From positions 62,001-126,000 of the forward strand of contig JAFVGB010000004.1 of NCBI GenBank assembly GCA_017475185.1: DNA of 64,000 bases. The letters run 5' to 3'. Below are positions 34,601 through 39,835 of this stretch, piece after piece; the stretch's first letter is position 1; every line of letters begins with the position of its first letter. Under the pieces are notes generated by a model that had not been told where the DNA came from, ran no database searches, and saw only the letters and a list, made by a program, of their open reading frames with translations. The DNA is from Clostridia bacterium (lineage in GTDB: Bacteria; Bacillota_A; Clostridia; TANB77; CAG-508). The position numbers were made by a program, and so were the translations under genes.

Positions 34601-34968
34601 GCTCCATCTTCAACATATCCATCTGATAAAACGTTAATATCAATATATAACGTGTCTTTTTCAGATATGTCTTTACATGTTCCTGCAAGTTTTTCCGCCT
34701 TTCCATTTACTTCTCTAGTAAAAAATGCTGAAAATTTTACATATTGACTTTCTGTGTCTTCTGTTGCTATTCCATAGCTTAATGCAACTTGATTTTCTGC
34801 ATTTTTTCTTAAATCAGCTTCTGTTAATGCTGATTTTGTTTTAGTTAAATAAACTGCACTTATAACAACAACTGAAATAAAAATAACAATTATACTTGTC
34901 ATAACTGCTATTGCTTTGTTGTTTTTTATGCTGTTTACTATACTTGTTAAAGCTCCCTCTTTTTTCAT
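19669..34968 (-). CDS. Giant 5,099-residue surface protein with SpaA, GLUG-like and MucBP-like repeats
   Basis: One uninterrupted 15.3-kb reading frame. A membrane helix (about 19-42) is followed by about 1,000 residues of beta-rich, Ig-like sequence, then several SpaA/Cna-B domains (for example GYYKAVEIQTTYEYKLE). Three blocks of degenerate 'NCYNxGxI' GLUG-like repeats (about 1350-1910, 2340-2910, 3316-3770), each opened by a KLINDLDF-type segment, probably form beta-helices. SpaA domains lie between blocks. MucBP-like units (VIVHHYIEGT, VIVKYLD, YYYDKEFKITTDV) span about 3950-4915. The C-terminus has SIKTGED, a membrane helix and KRKEK. AGGAGGT precedes the ATG. Inferred role: cell-surface adhesin binding host or matrix glycans. 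Confidence 0.9.
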   Translation of the reverse strand: MKKEGALTSIVNSIKNNKAIAVMTSIIVIFISVVVISAVYLTKTKSALTEADLRKNAENQVALSYGIATEDTESQYVKFSAFFTREVNGKAEKLAGTCKDISEKDTLYIDINVLSDGYVEDGAVITVEGANFAYKVNVPADEIIKTSVISDNATVFPLKQINAGTQKIIQGDISADLGDNVNNYSKEVTVKLTGTHVSNDGTRTPLNVEKKITVDWYGDLETDIYVYQNNSDDNNEDNSIYYYRNDLKDKSIAVSFAMDETQKELLLKENSIDVTIPFLNEKAPEKVSCINSDVSIVKIEETENMQKYRLTKNAIVGNDNVITKKLSDENTYTILIQYPQEAYEAINDETTLELNVNGYYIAYNNPDEELNFYKDSEIATNESKSNVAEKTIKVIIKNVKEIEQGKIDFDVTILNKKYNEKSNCFIISKETLEKLLDEENTDKFEYKVEWAAIVNGKNENSIIKMSEGNAEEIAGQENEEYGDTFNQKFIEKYIINKGIYFENVEEVLGTEGKLSVYNNDTNELIKELTMSEIKTYTAENPLMFDNEVKHIRIETTQINNSENKILKVVLLKEINKELFKQDYTKEEVENIEILNTKLEGTVESVSTTDETQSTITIISYDSVYMYNKISYAELEVETKQISTTQVLNNEKIFIKTIVNDNEFESNWKNGKFAVEIPEQISAIKINSITANNNVTIESYELNKVDGKNILKIKTTNENPSTFTITIDCDIAPDYKIGSITNQFKLYYYNELTNRYYNLEEDKYDVNDNTSLDENIGLAIENVEFVSAQELITYETVSNYTKVNKESSEWSDQKVVAPEIALVDNKEGLATINVVLKNGYENTIKNVKVIGRIPFTGNKSIIEQNDLKSSFTVTMGKDGINIPEDLKGKIDIYYTNNENADADLEKNENNWRKLEDISNQDELNAFISEIKSYLIDFKSTEIASDKEYEFSYEVKIPETVEYNKISYSNHAVYYNVETEDGMLQLTTAPAKLGIKSVCVTDLEIKTFEKGTDTLIKPIFYQLSWQEEDENENVITKSTTLSANDDRIIYVTGLHRNIQYSLQQISIDKDYQINSEVITFIANNQFEESITGTVRKAEASEDVLKLEIENTKILKYNFKVNKVDENGNELTGATFTLKSNDGFQVTKIDNTFSDLYRYAAGNDKSYQYTLEETAAPTGYLPINTKLRFRAYNDENGKLKLEILSGGDLIRTNHETGEKEISIDGDTISINVENRIGGEFTLTKVDKTDGKALQGVKYVIYSVKPSKEVIDFAKDVNGNYIGTKQSNRYVTTTDNNGKIVLQLLPGYYKAVEIQTTYEYKLEANENLRTVYFEIKDEAENKNEYFNNKNLQYEEGTIVEISTIEELKTIANKVNSNEDSYAGKTIKLINDLDFNNSDENMATIGTEYSFKGNFDGNNHAIKNLSSESMSSLFGKVENSYIKDLTIENCNFNLNNNYEVNAGLIKEVYDSKICSIKITGNGNIECGNMSNYGTIAAYAKDSIIDRCINERDILIGKLGADAGGTTEYIGGIVGHAENCYILKCNNSGNIKTSGSTYKLGGIAGVMQVNGIIEDCSNTGNLNSEGSNEIIGGIVSGTSEKTMIKNCYNTGDVATNAGSYGIAYTLNNSQIIGCYNTGYINAPSNASGIVYTMNNGKIVKCYNAGYIKASSSAAGIANSLRNSTVRESYNEGKIEAYGQACGIAYEINNSQMIECYNSGILNMAAFKSGIGYNASQGSVILNCYNDAEISECFTIGIVYSATDSYIEGCYNNKNLYPTYQMSASIANSISNTTVNNCYNLGNINAINPIAGVIYQATNGSKVVNCYNKGTIESTNNASGIVYYIEGAKVYNCYNAGNISGKTAAGIIYDGSRYGTSEIKNCYNVGKIKATATNGLSMPIAGIAYKFDNSYSIDNCYYLDSTANVGVLNPGNGVNEKCESISYDTASSEKFVKQLNKNQLLISNTTNLFNWKYNGGSEDYKYPTLISNSFITEDSATVTNRKSPKLTIIKVDEDTGKVILNDQAVFKIEDDRNSTSYNLLTEENLKSDSSYKFEKNGNEYISNNKGKANSKAISYIEIDLRNEVVDRILSYSVSVSSEMNKDYGYVCLTNQKKTSFNDNEKIYNQSGIYSTNPASVTLSAGQKYYLYFVYEKNGTVNSNEDCMKVTSVTLYEPFSHGYDMYVLGRAYITLPESNRIKVTEITAPKGYDVLSEPKIIENTGEDIELIIPNKKVLEVPNFTINKTDEEGKAVKGAKFEIYRVNEKQEIIDFAMDRSGRYVGDYQNGKYVSTTDYTGKIRLYLPEGYYKAVEVTAANGFILEDEETLKTIYFEIKDNQTYSCNLPEKQYNIGTVIEIRTTEEFNAIANKVNSGEENYAGKTLKLINDLDFTGKEIIPIAKTGNFNSVFRGNFDGNGHKITNVNLDYDLCLFGKIENSYIKDLTLKNCNFKASYTYGGAIREAYNSTIDNVEIQGDTYIENTGVGTYGTVAGYVKDSTVKNCTNRRNIAQNVEGKYLGGIVGKADSSKIENCYNFGNINCNRGNGYIGGIVGVIETKGWIEGCENNGNITVTSSDYTAGIVSGNSFNLTIKNCNNKANITANSGANGIAYQITNGKIIKCYNSGTISANGCTSGLVQILNDSKIENSYNNGAIMGKGAPASGLAFQINGSEIRDSYNAGHIEATGCSSGLVYETNNGKIINCYNSGEVTEKEGSSTNGAGIAYLISNNSIIMDCYNRGKINVKSCGAGIGLYITNSTVFNCYNIEEVNAGAPAGGISFSASGGIINNCYNVGKITSTGAPAGGIVYTTSSNSSIINSYNIGAVNGMYGAGGIADSISSSKVYNSYNIGNVTATTSPAGGIARIASGNSIIENCYNTGVVTTPVVDSNTSKNIIGGIVEQTIGEAIVRNCYWVDTTAESAIFLVENSANVINVKPITLRQTQFEEFAENLNSNRSSIVSDTQLSRWQYNKNSNPTLISTGFIKENKSTIVNRKQKEDTNNITIKKVDAETGNLLNGAIFNVSESKKDQLVKNSSDAFRKENGNYYIKADDMTASTIDGYVKLDLTGYSENIIITVNAETKHNLQYYGTAYAVITNDTSIPSEAYIRNNAFLYIQSGKEKNDYTTVLTPREVYYLHIGYIKNNSTGWSNRFIINDISMSRNTDETVNGKTEIKVNNGKYQVKEIKSPTGYLIDEKSYYTVIENNDIDLTIKDVKEESYTINKVNEDTNQPIQGAKFAIYELENNLDVKGFAKDSNGNYKGTKENIQGIGEVYTFTTNENGKINVSLPNGLYKAVEVQPAYGYKLEKNEFIFEINKSSTGLIDSSNEIFEVNYIEDLLEVYNRVKKGDTFEGKTVKLMRDLDFEEDDSYFDPNAILGVYLGSGPGESIKNNLTSDYPYTVGIGRSDIPFRGTFDGNNKIIKNYRVPYSGFFSYIDSATIKNMTFSNIKNNSGMSIIMDASNSTIENIKITDSTFAVSATGILVNNANKCNIKNIDVCNISVNQMVYGIINNVNNSNVSDVKVFGNNNINQTMGGVIINEATNTVIKNCGNESDIQYSNSIGVIARMLNDSLMYNCYNKGNFTGGSYIGLVYYSKNSKIIKCYNLGNLNASSLTGAIAYYAYNNSLIEDCYNTGNVTTPSFGGGIVCSLYESTVNNCYNTGEISGESGYIAGIASTASKSKIINSYNKGNLYCGNNHYNGGITASASSQTDIINCWNSGSITANNGIAAGITATLDSTSRCINCYNIGEMEGKTEEWECGITSSAMNTDNMNIINTYYLNTTANRATASAEDLQGSYEAITQEQLVSRDFAQQLNNNLEQVESNIKLFRWKYNEGANPTLVAKPNVIIGTSSYTVTNKVLPERQLTITKIDKDTQEQLAGAEIKLEKVEGDEGSEKYTTVDTYTSSATEPITENIYSTYKYRITETKAPKGYAISSEPIIVNAGTEAAEVVIENEKIPTFGVKVHHYLEGTQGDEPVKLQEDQTATLNNGDYYVIFSKDKDKTDYQDEYYEIKPSDELLKKYELISTVTQNEAEGNILEDIEVTYYYQIKEHNLTTKVEIPEGRTEKGGTISGDITIEGNEEYEKVQHNENSTKDIKITPNKGYRVKEVRLVSTTSAGKKTETIVYGENAEPTSEVKARLRKDGSMILTKFVEMTEDKEVIVVFEPDEGTVIVHHYIEGTTQKIHKDEITKDSVGTVVETNPVENETYLLVQEPEDKNPEITKETKELTYYYNVAYKITTDVIEHTEGIDNHKVKGGSISGEDKDAYEIVIKDRNNTKEIVMKPQKGYEVVKVKIDGKEIDFKEYKDDYGTVKLPKDYFEKVQKDIHVEVEYRKAARIIVKYLEEETEKVLYKTEKGKDQIVISGHDGDEFTTEHKIIPGYVDSSLGITDDNNKAINTHKGVKIVDNAAQGTMKEDELTIIYWYKKIPKGVIVRHIEINEKGETTELDNEVINDEDATEVQTERNTYKGYISVDGKKSTNKNITVVDSSKNEFSVVPDGNVVKEVWYYYEKQYKVTTEVKPHIEKDKDGNEVKVDGGTISKEYKKDSDGKYELDSDGNKIEIPYEEILNRGDSTKKITITPDDIYRVKYIKVNGKEINFEKYKVKDSEEVILPEKYFKDVQENKHIVVEFEKIPAKVIVKYLDVQTEEEIIEDKVIEGNLKDSYNEERVDVEGYVPASPEPENSKGKMTKETITIIYYYDKEFKITTDVKEHEEPKEKTIIDVIIEKIEDIIKDDTDDKKSDSEENQKPEPVKIMVKGGSITGELTEKNDKPVEKVLRGKDNTKQVEMKPDENYRIKSITVYEGEKDDKGNYSGDIYEIDVEEITLKNGKIIIPEKYFKNMQSDKHIVVEYERIPAKVIVNYKEKATEEDLAKQLTGKGFVGDKYITHEQEIPYYELLKDELPENAEGVLVEKDTIVNYWYRRLLFNMKLKKEFTSVQVNGKEMLSDDKKLIKIDIQNTEFKQTNITVKYKILVKNTEEIEGKAIIAEQIPVGFKFVNAKEEGWTQKDGKYLKTTDVIEPGKTVEYEVILEWDTNKRLIGNLENIARIADTENTPKFEETTLEDNQDSCMLIISIKTGEDRSTKKVISIICFSLAGMLTVYYIGSEIYFKRKEK
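20220..23130 (-). repeat. MucBP-like repeat region of the giant protein
   Basis: About six to seven diverged units of roughly 100-160 codons, each with a VxVHHYIEGT or VIVKYLD strand, a GY-containing strand and a closing YYYxKxFKITTDV strand, alternating with segments of the type 'KGGSIxGE...KKITxxPxxxYRVKxIxVNGK'. Such repeats form extended stalks in mucin-binding and related proteins. Confidence 0.7.
23650..25020 (-). repeat. GLUG-like repeat block 3 in the giant protein
   Basis: Degenerate repeats of about 28-34 codons, each with a core such as NCYNKGN, KCYNLGN or NCYNTGE followed by a GI.Y/A strand. The block opens with TVKLMRDLDFEE and closes with NIINTYYLNTTANRA. Confidence 0.8.
26240..27960 (-). 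repeat. GLUG-like repeat block 2 in the giant protein
   Basis: The same repeat class: cores such as NCYNFGN, KCYNSGT, NCYNVGK and NSYNIGA every 28-34 codons, opening with TLKLINDLDFTGKE and closing with NCYWVDTTAESA. The similar start and end modules in all three blocks suggest block duplication. Confidence 0.8.
29240..30915 (-). repeat. GLUG-like repeat block 1 in the giant protein
   Basis: Cores NCYNTGD, GCYNTGY, KCYNAGY, ESYNEGK, NCYNLGN and others every 28-34 codons, opening with TIKLINDLDFNNSD and closing with NCYYLDSTANVG. The conserved Cys is unusual for an exported protein and is kept across nearly all units. Confidence 0.8.
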
Positions 34969-35121
34969 TTTTGACCTCCTGAAATTTATTATTTATATTT
35001 TTAAATTAACATATAAATATCAGAAAAAAAACACCCATAAAACTTGTATTATTCTTTAAGTTTTAGGGATATTCCGTTTTTGTCTTTTATTAAATTTATA
35101 TTAATTTTATATTATAAAGTT

Positions 35122-35137
35122 ATTACAGTATTGTAAT
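35122..35137. promoter_or_regulatory. Small inverted repeat upstream of the giant gene
   Basis: ATTACA-GTAT-TGTAAT, a perfect 6-bp inverted repeat in the 391-bp divergent spacer between the giant adhesin and the NRPS gene. A minus-strand TATAAT (35111-35116) is adjacent. It could be an operator, but the AT-rich context makes chance occurrence possible. Confidence 0.3.
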
Positions 35138-35158
35138 TTTTTTGTAACACTTTAATAA

Positions 35159-35190
35159 ACACTTTTAAAAGTCTTATTCCCGTAAGGACT
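35159..35190. promoter_or_regulatory. Upstream motif shared with the SpaA surface-protein gene
   Basis: ACACTTTTAAAAGT followed by a bulged hairpin AGTCTTA-TTCCCG-TAAGGACT. It lies about 190 bp upstream of the giant gene. The same order of elements (ACACTTT-AAAAGT, hairpin with a CGG-containing loop, ACT) occurs at 11040-11064 ahead of the other large surface-protein gene. Confidence 0.35.
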
Positions 35191-35359
35191 GCAAAAAAGT
35201 TTTATTATGGTTTAACACTTTCATTTTTCATAAAGTTATATTAAGACATTAAATCATAACCAAATTTGCGACAAATTTTGACAAAAATTATTGCTTTTTA
35301 CCTTTTTTATTATATAATATAATTATCTTAAAATGCACCAAAGAAAGGATGTATAATTA

Positions 35360-38300
35360 ATGGATAAACAACTATTTCCACTAACAAATCCACAAAAAAA
35401 TTTCTGGCAATTAGAACTTGTTAATAAAGATAGTAAAACACTAAATTCAATACTTACAGTTATGAAATTACCTAAAGATACAGATGTTAATTTACTAGAT
35501 AAAACATTAAATAAAATTCGAGAAATAAACGATTCCCTAAGGCTTCGCTTTATTGTTGATGACAATTGTAATATTTCTCAATATATAGAAAAATATAAAT
35601 ATATTCCTTCAAGAATTATTGAATGTAATTCTGAAGATATTTCTGAAGTCATTGAAAATGAAAAAAATGACTTTTTAACGGTTGAAGGAAAAATCAATGA
35701 ATTAGCTATTATTAAAACTCCCTTTAACTGTTTTGTTTTTTACAAATCTCATCACATTCTTTCAGATGGATGGGGTATGACTCAAGTTGCAGATCAAATC
35801 AAAGAAATTTATGTTATGCTTGAAAATGGTGTAGATTTAAGTAATTATCATAAACCAAGTTATTTAGATTTCATTTCTAGAACTGAAGAATATTTGAATT
35901 CTTCAAAATATCTTAAAGATAAGGATTTTTGGCAAGATTTTATTTGCAATGTTGAACCTTGTACTTTTTTCAAAAATATTAATAATAATGATAAATCAGC
36001 AAAACGTATAGAGCATGAAATTCCTGAACTTACAGCTAAAAAAATAGAAAATTTTTGTGCTGAAAACAAAATTACGGAATATTCATTTTTCTTAAGTATC
36101 ATTTCTATTTATATTTATCAAATATATGGAATAAATAATTTTGCTATTGGAACACCTTTCCTAAATAGACAAAAAAGATTTGGTGAATTTGAAGAAACTG
36201 GTTTGCATATTTCTACTTTACCTCTTCCAATCAATATTGATAATAATGAAGATTTCATACAATTGTGTAAAGAAATAAATTCAAAAAATTTAAGTTTATA
36301 TAAACATGGTAATTTTCCCTATCACGATATTCAAAGAATGTTTATGGAAGAAAAACATATTAATAGCAATATTTATGAAGTCGGTTTTTCATATCAAATC
36401 AATATTTCTGAAAAGGAATTTAATTCAAAATGTTATGATAAATCCATAAAAGCCTCTTGGAATAGTGGTATTGGTGAATGTGAGTGGCTATTTTCTGGAG
36501 AACAAAATAATGCTATCACATTCCATTTAACTCAATTAAATGTCCGCAAATTATTTGCTATTGATTACTTAACTGCATTATTTTCTGATGAACAAATTGA
36601 AAAAATCTTTGATACAATTTTCTATTTAATTGATCAGGTTTTAGCTTCAATTAATTCTAATGAACAATTTAATATTTCTAAATTGCAAATTGTTCATCCA
36701 AATGAAGTAAAATTATTGCAGAAATTTAATAATACCGGAAATATGCCTAATTTTGATAAAAATGTTATAGATTATTTGGAAGAGGTCGTTCAAAAACATC
36801 CAAATAAAACAGCTTTAATTTGTGATAATGTAAAAATGAGCTATAAAACTTTTTACGATAAAGTTAATATTCTAGCTGATATTTTAGTAGACCATGGATT
36901 GTTTCCAAACTCTCCTATTGTTCTATTGTTTGATAAAAGTTTTGATATGATTATTGCTATGTTTGCAGTACTTAAAACTGGATGTTTCTATGTTCCGATT
37001 CTTCCGGAAGAAAATAAAAATAGATTGAATTACATATTAAAAGATTGTAAACCTAGTTGTATTTTGACACATAAAAGCTATCATAATTTAATTTTAGATA
37101 ATAATGTTGACTATATTAATATTGATTCAGTTATATCTAATGCTTTTGATGAAGATATTGTAAATTATAATGATTTTGAATTACTTAATAATAACTCAAT
37201 TCAAATTTCAATAAAAAATAAAAGTATTAAACCTGAAAATATTGCTTACACAATCTATACATCAGGATCAACTGGAAATCCTAAAGGGGTTCAGGTTATG
37301 CATAAAAATATTATTGGATTATTTGAATCAATGAAACAAAGTAAACTATTAAAACCTGCATTTTCAGATGTTTCTATGAGTTTGCTAAAATACTCTTTCG
37401 ATGCATCTGGAATAGATATTTATTCATCACTTTTATCAGGTGGAACTTTATTAATAATTAGTAAAAATGATGAATTAAATCCTGTTAAAGTTTTGGAACT
37501 AATTGAAAAATATAAAGTTACACGTTCATTTCTAATTCCTAAATGGATTGAAAATATTATAAATACAGATACAAATTATAATTATAATATTTCATCTCTA
37601 AAAATTCTAGGAACTGGCGGTGAAGTTTTAAAACCTAGCATTTTAAATAACTTTTTAAATAAATATCCTGATTTAAAAATAGTTAATTTATATGGACCAA
37701 CTGAAGTAACAATGTTTACAACTTATAAGGTTGTAGGCGAAAATGAAATTGAAAATAACTATTCATCAATTGGAAATCCTATTCCTGGCAGTAGAATAGC
37801 TATTTTAAATTCAAATAATTTGGTATTACCTACTGGATCTCAAGGAGAATTAGTAGTTTATGAAGATTCTGGCTCTATTAAAAATATTGCAAATGGATAT
37901 TTAAATTTGCCAGAGCAAAATTCGAAAAGGTTTATAAATTTCTACAATCCTATTTGTAACGAAACTGTTTTAGGTTATAAAACTGGAGATACTGCTAAAA
38001 TCAATAATAAACTTGAACTAGAATTTATTGGTCGAAATGATGATATTGTTAAAGTTAACGGTGGTTATCTTGTTGCTTTAAATGAAGTTGAAAAAAGAAT
38101 AAGTTCACTTCTTGGAAATAATATTGAAAACTATTGTGTTGCAGTTCCTTATAAAAATACAAAAGCAATTATTTTATTTGTACATAATAATGAAAAAACA
38201 ATATCAACAACACAAATAAAATTATTCTTAAAAAACAATTTATCATTTTATATGCAACCTAAAAAAATTATTGAATTAGATACAATACCAAGAATGGTTT

Positions 38301-39742
38301 CTGGAAAAGTTAATAGACAGGCATTAATTGAAATTGCAATAAAAGAACTTAATTTACAAAATAGTAATATTATAAAACCTAGAACTTCTATCGAATTAGA
38401 AATTTATAATATTATAAAAGATTTAATACATACTGATGATTTTTCAATTACAGATGATTTTCTTGATGACTTAAGCATTGATTCTTTAATGCTTACTTCA
38501 GTATCAGTGGCTTTAAGTAATTACAAATTAAATATGCAAGATTTTTACAGTAATCCTAACATTCAAGAATTAGCCCAATTCATTGAAAATAAAAACAAAA
38601 GCTTTAGTTTAATGCCTGAATTAGATAATATTGATGAAATTAACATTTCAAAATTTGATTGTTTATCAAAATTTGATATTTCTACTGTTTTATTAACAGG
38701 TGTTACTGGATTTCTTGGAATTCATTTGTTACACGAATTATTATTAAATAAAAGAGTAAAAACTATTTATTGTATAATTAGAAACAAAATTGGTGTTGAT
38801 GCATCAGAACGTTTAACTCAAATGATTAATTTTTATTATAATTCTGACAAAAAAATATTTGATTTAATTGCTAAAAAGGTTATAATTTTAAATGGAGAAA
38901 TTACTAAACCTAATTTTAATTTATCAGATGATACATATTTATTACTTAAAAATGCAGTTAAAACAGTTATTAACTGTGCTGCAAATGTTAAACATTTTTC
39001 TAAGCCTGAGGAAATAAAAAATGATAATGTTGGAAGTGTTGATAATATGATTAGTTTTTGTGAAAACAAAATTGCTTTAGCACATATTTCAACTTTGTCA
39101 ATAGCAGGATTCAAAGGTCGTGCAACTCGAGATGAATTATTTGACGAAAACACTTTATATATTAAACAAAGTTTTAACAATAATCCTTATTTAATAAGCA
39201 AATTTAATGCTGAAAAACACATTTTTGAAGCTATTACTAAATGTGGATTAAATGCAAAAATTTTTAGACTTGGAAATATTATGCCTAGACAAAGTGATGG
39301 TGTATTTCAATTGAATTATAGCCAAAATATTTTTATTACAGCATTTAAAAGCATTCTTAATATGCAAGTAATTCCTGAAGAATTTCTTGATTTAAAAGTA
39401 GAATTTAGCCCTGTTGATGAATGTGCTAATGCAATAGTAAAATTATTGGATAATTCAAATAATGTTGTTTATCACATTTTAAATAAAAATGAAATTACAA
39501 TTAGACAAGTCATAAAAATCTTTGAAAAGGCTGGATATAAATTTAATATCGTAAGTATGTATCGTTTTACAAATGCATTAAACGGTTTAGATAATGCATA
39601 TGTTAAAGAATATATATTAGGTACAAATTTAAATAACTATTCTCACAAGAAGAGTTTAAAATGTTTAAAAGAACTTGATTTTGAATGGTCAAAAACTGAT
39701 GAGAACTATATTAATAATATTATAAAAATAATAAAAAATTAA
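35360..39742 (+). CDS. Single-module nonribosomal peptide synthetase, C-A-T-R
   Basis: A 1,460-residue NRPS. The condensation domain (about 1-450) has the intact HHILSDG motif near 131. The adenylation domain (about 470-985) has YTSGSTGNPKG near 633, FDASG with the amino-group-binding Asp, NLYGPTEVT, YKTGDTA and SGKVNR. The carrier protein (about 1010-1080) has the phosphopantetheine Ser in LSIDSLM near 1040. The terminal reductase (about 1110-1460) has TGVTGFLG near 1113 and the SDR-type Y-x-x-x-K in YLISK near 1277. It should load one amino acid, acylate or couple it, and release an aldehyde or alcohol. GAAAGGATG precedes the ATG. No phosphopantetheinyl transferase or transporter is nearby. 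Confidence 0.9.
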   Translation: MDKQLFPLTNPQKNFWQLELVNKDSKTLNSILTVMKLPKDTDVNLLDKTLNKIREINDSLRLRFIVDDNCNISQYIEKYKYIPSRIIECNSEDISEVIENEKNDFLTVEGKINELAIIKTPFNCFVFYKSHHILSDGWGMTQVADQIKEIYVMLENGVDLSNYHKPSYLDFISRTEEYLNSSKYLKDKDFWQDFICNVEPCTFFKNINNNDKSAKRIEHEIPELTAKKIENFCAENKITEYSFFLSIISIYIYQIYGINNFAIGTPFLNRQKRFGEFEETGLHISTLPLPINIDNNEDFIQLCKEINSKNLSLYKHGNFPYHDIQRMFMEEKHINSNIYEVGFSYQINISEKEFNSKCYDKSIKASWNSGIGECEWLFSGEQNNAITFHLTQLNVRKLFAIDYLTALFSDEQIEKIFDTIFYLIDQVLASINSNEQFNISKLQIVHPNEVKLLQKFNNTGNMPNFDKNVIDYLEEVVQKHPNKTALICDNVKMSYKTFYDKVNILADILVDHGLFPNSPIVLLFDKSFDMIIAMFAVLKTGCFYVPILPEENKNRLNYILKDCKPSCILTHKSYHNLILDNNVDYINIDSVISNAFDEDIVNYNDFELLNNNSIQISIKNKSIKPENIAYTIYTSGSTGNPKGVQVMHKNIIGLFESMKQSKLLKPAFSDVSMSLLKYSFDASGIDIYSSLLSGGTLLIISKNDELNPVKVLELIEKYKVTRSFLIPKWIENIINTDTNYNYNISSLKILGTGGEVLKPSILNNFLNKYPDLKIVNLYGPTEVTMFTTYKVVGENEIENNYSSIGNPIPGSRIAILNSNNLVLPTGSQGELVVYEDSGSIKNIANGYLNLPEQNSKRFINFYNPICNETVLGYKTGDTAKINNKLELEFIGRNDDIVKVNGGYLVALNEVEKRISSLLGNNIENYCVAVPYKNTKAIILFVHNNEKTISTTQIKLFLKNNLSFYMQPKKIIELDTIPRMVSGKVNRQALIEIAIKELNLQNSNIIKPRTSIELEIYNIIKDLIHTDDFSITDDFLDDLSIDSLMLTSVSVALSNYKLNMQDFYSNPNIQELAQFIENKNKSFSLMPELDNIDEINISKFDCLSKFDISTVLLTGVTGFLGIHLLHELLLNKRVKTIYCIIRNKIGVDASERLTQMINFYYNSDKKIFDLIAKKVIILNGEITKPNFNLSDDTYLLLKNAVKTVINCAANVKHFSKPEEIKNDNVGSVDNMISFCENKIALAHISTLSIAGFKGRATRDELFDENTLYIKQSFNNNPYLISKFNAEKHIFEAITKCGLNAKIFRLGNIMPRQSDGVFQLNYSQNIFITAFKSILNMQVIPEEFLDLKVEFSPVDECANAIVKLLDNSNNVVYHILNKNEITIRQVIKIFEKAGYKFNIVSMYRFTNALNGLDNAYVKEYILGTNLNNYSHKKSLKCLKELDFEWSKTDENYINNIIKIIKN

Positions 39743-39744
39743 TT

Positions 39745-39813
39745 AAACATTTAAAGACCGTCCCCTTAATGTTTCAAATTTGAAACAAAAAAAGACCGTC
39801 CCAAAATGTTTCA
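39745..39813. repeat. REP-like repeats, copies 2 and 3, head to tail
   Basis: Copy 2 (39745-39775) and copy 3 (39781-39813) each carry the core AAAGACCGTCCC and end in TGTTTCA. The junction forms the perfect 18-bp palindrome TGTTTCAAATTTGAAACA (39770-39787). The pair lies between the NRPS stop and the histidine kinase. The same core occurs at 426-458. Confidence 0.65.
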
Positions 39814-39835
39814 AGAAAGGGTGAGTGATAAAAAG

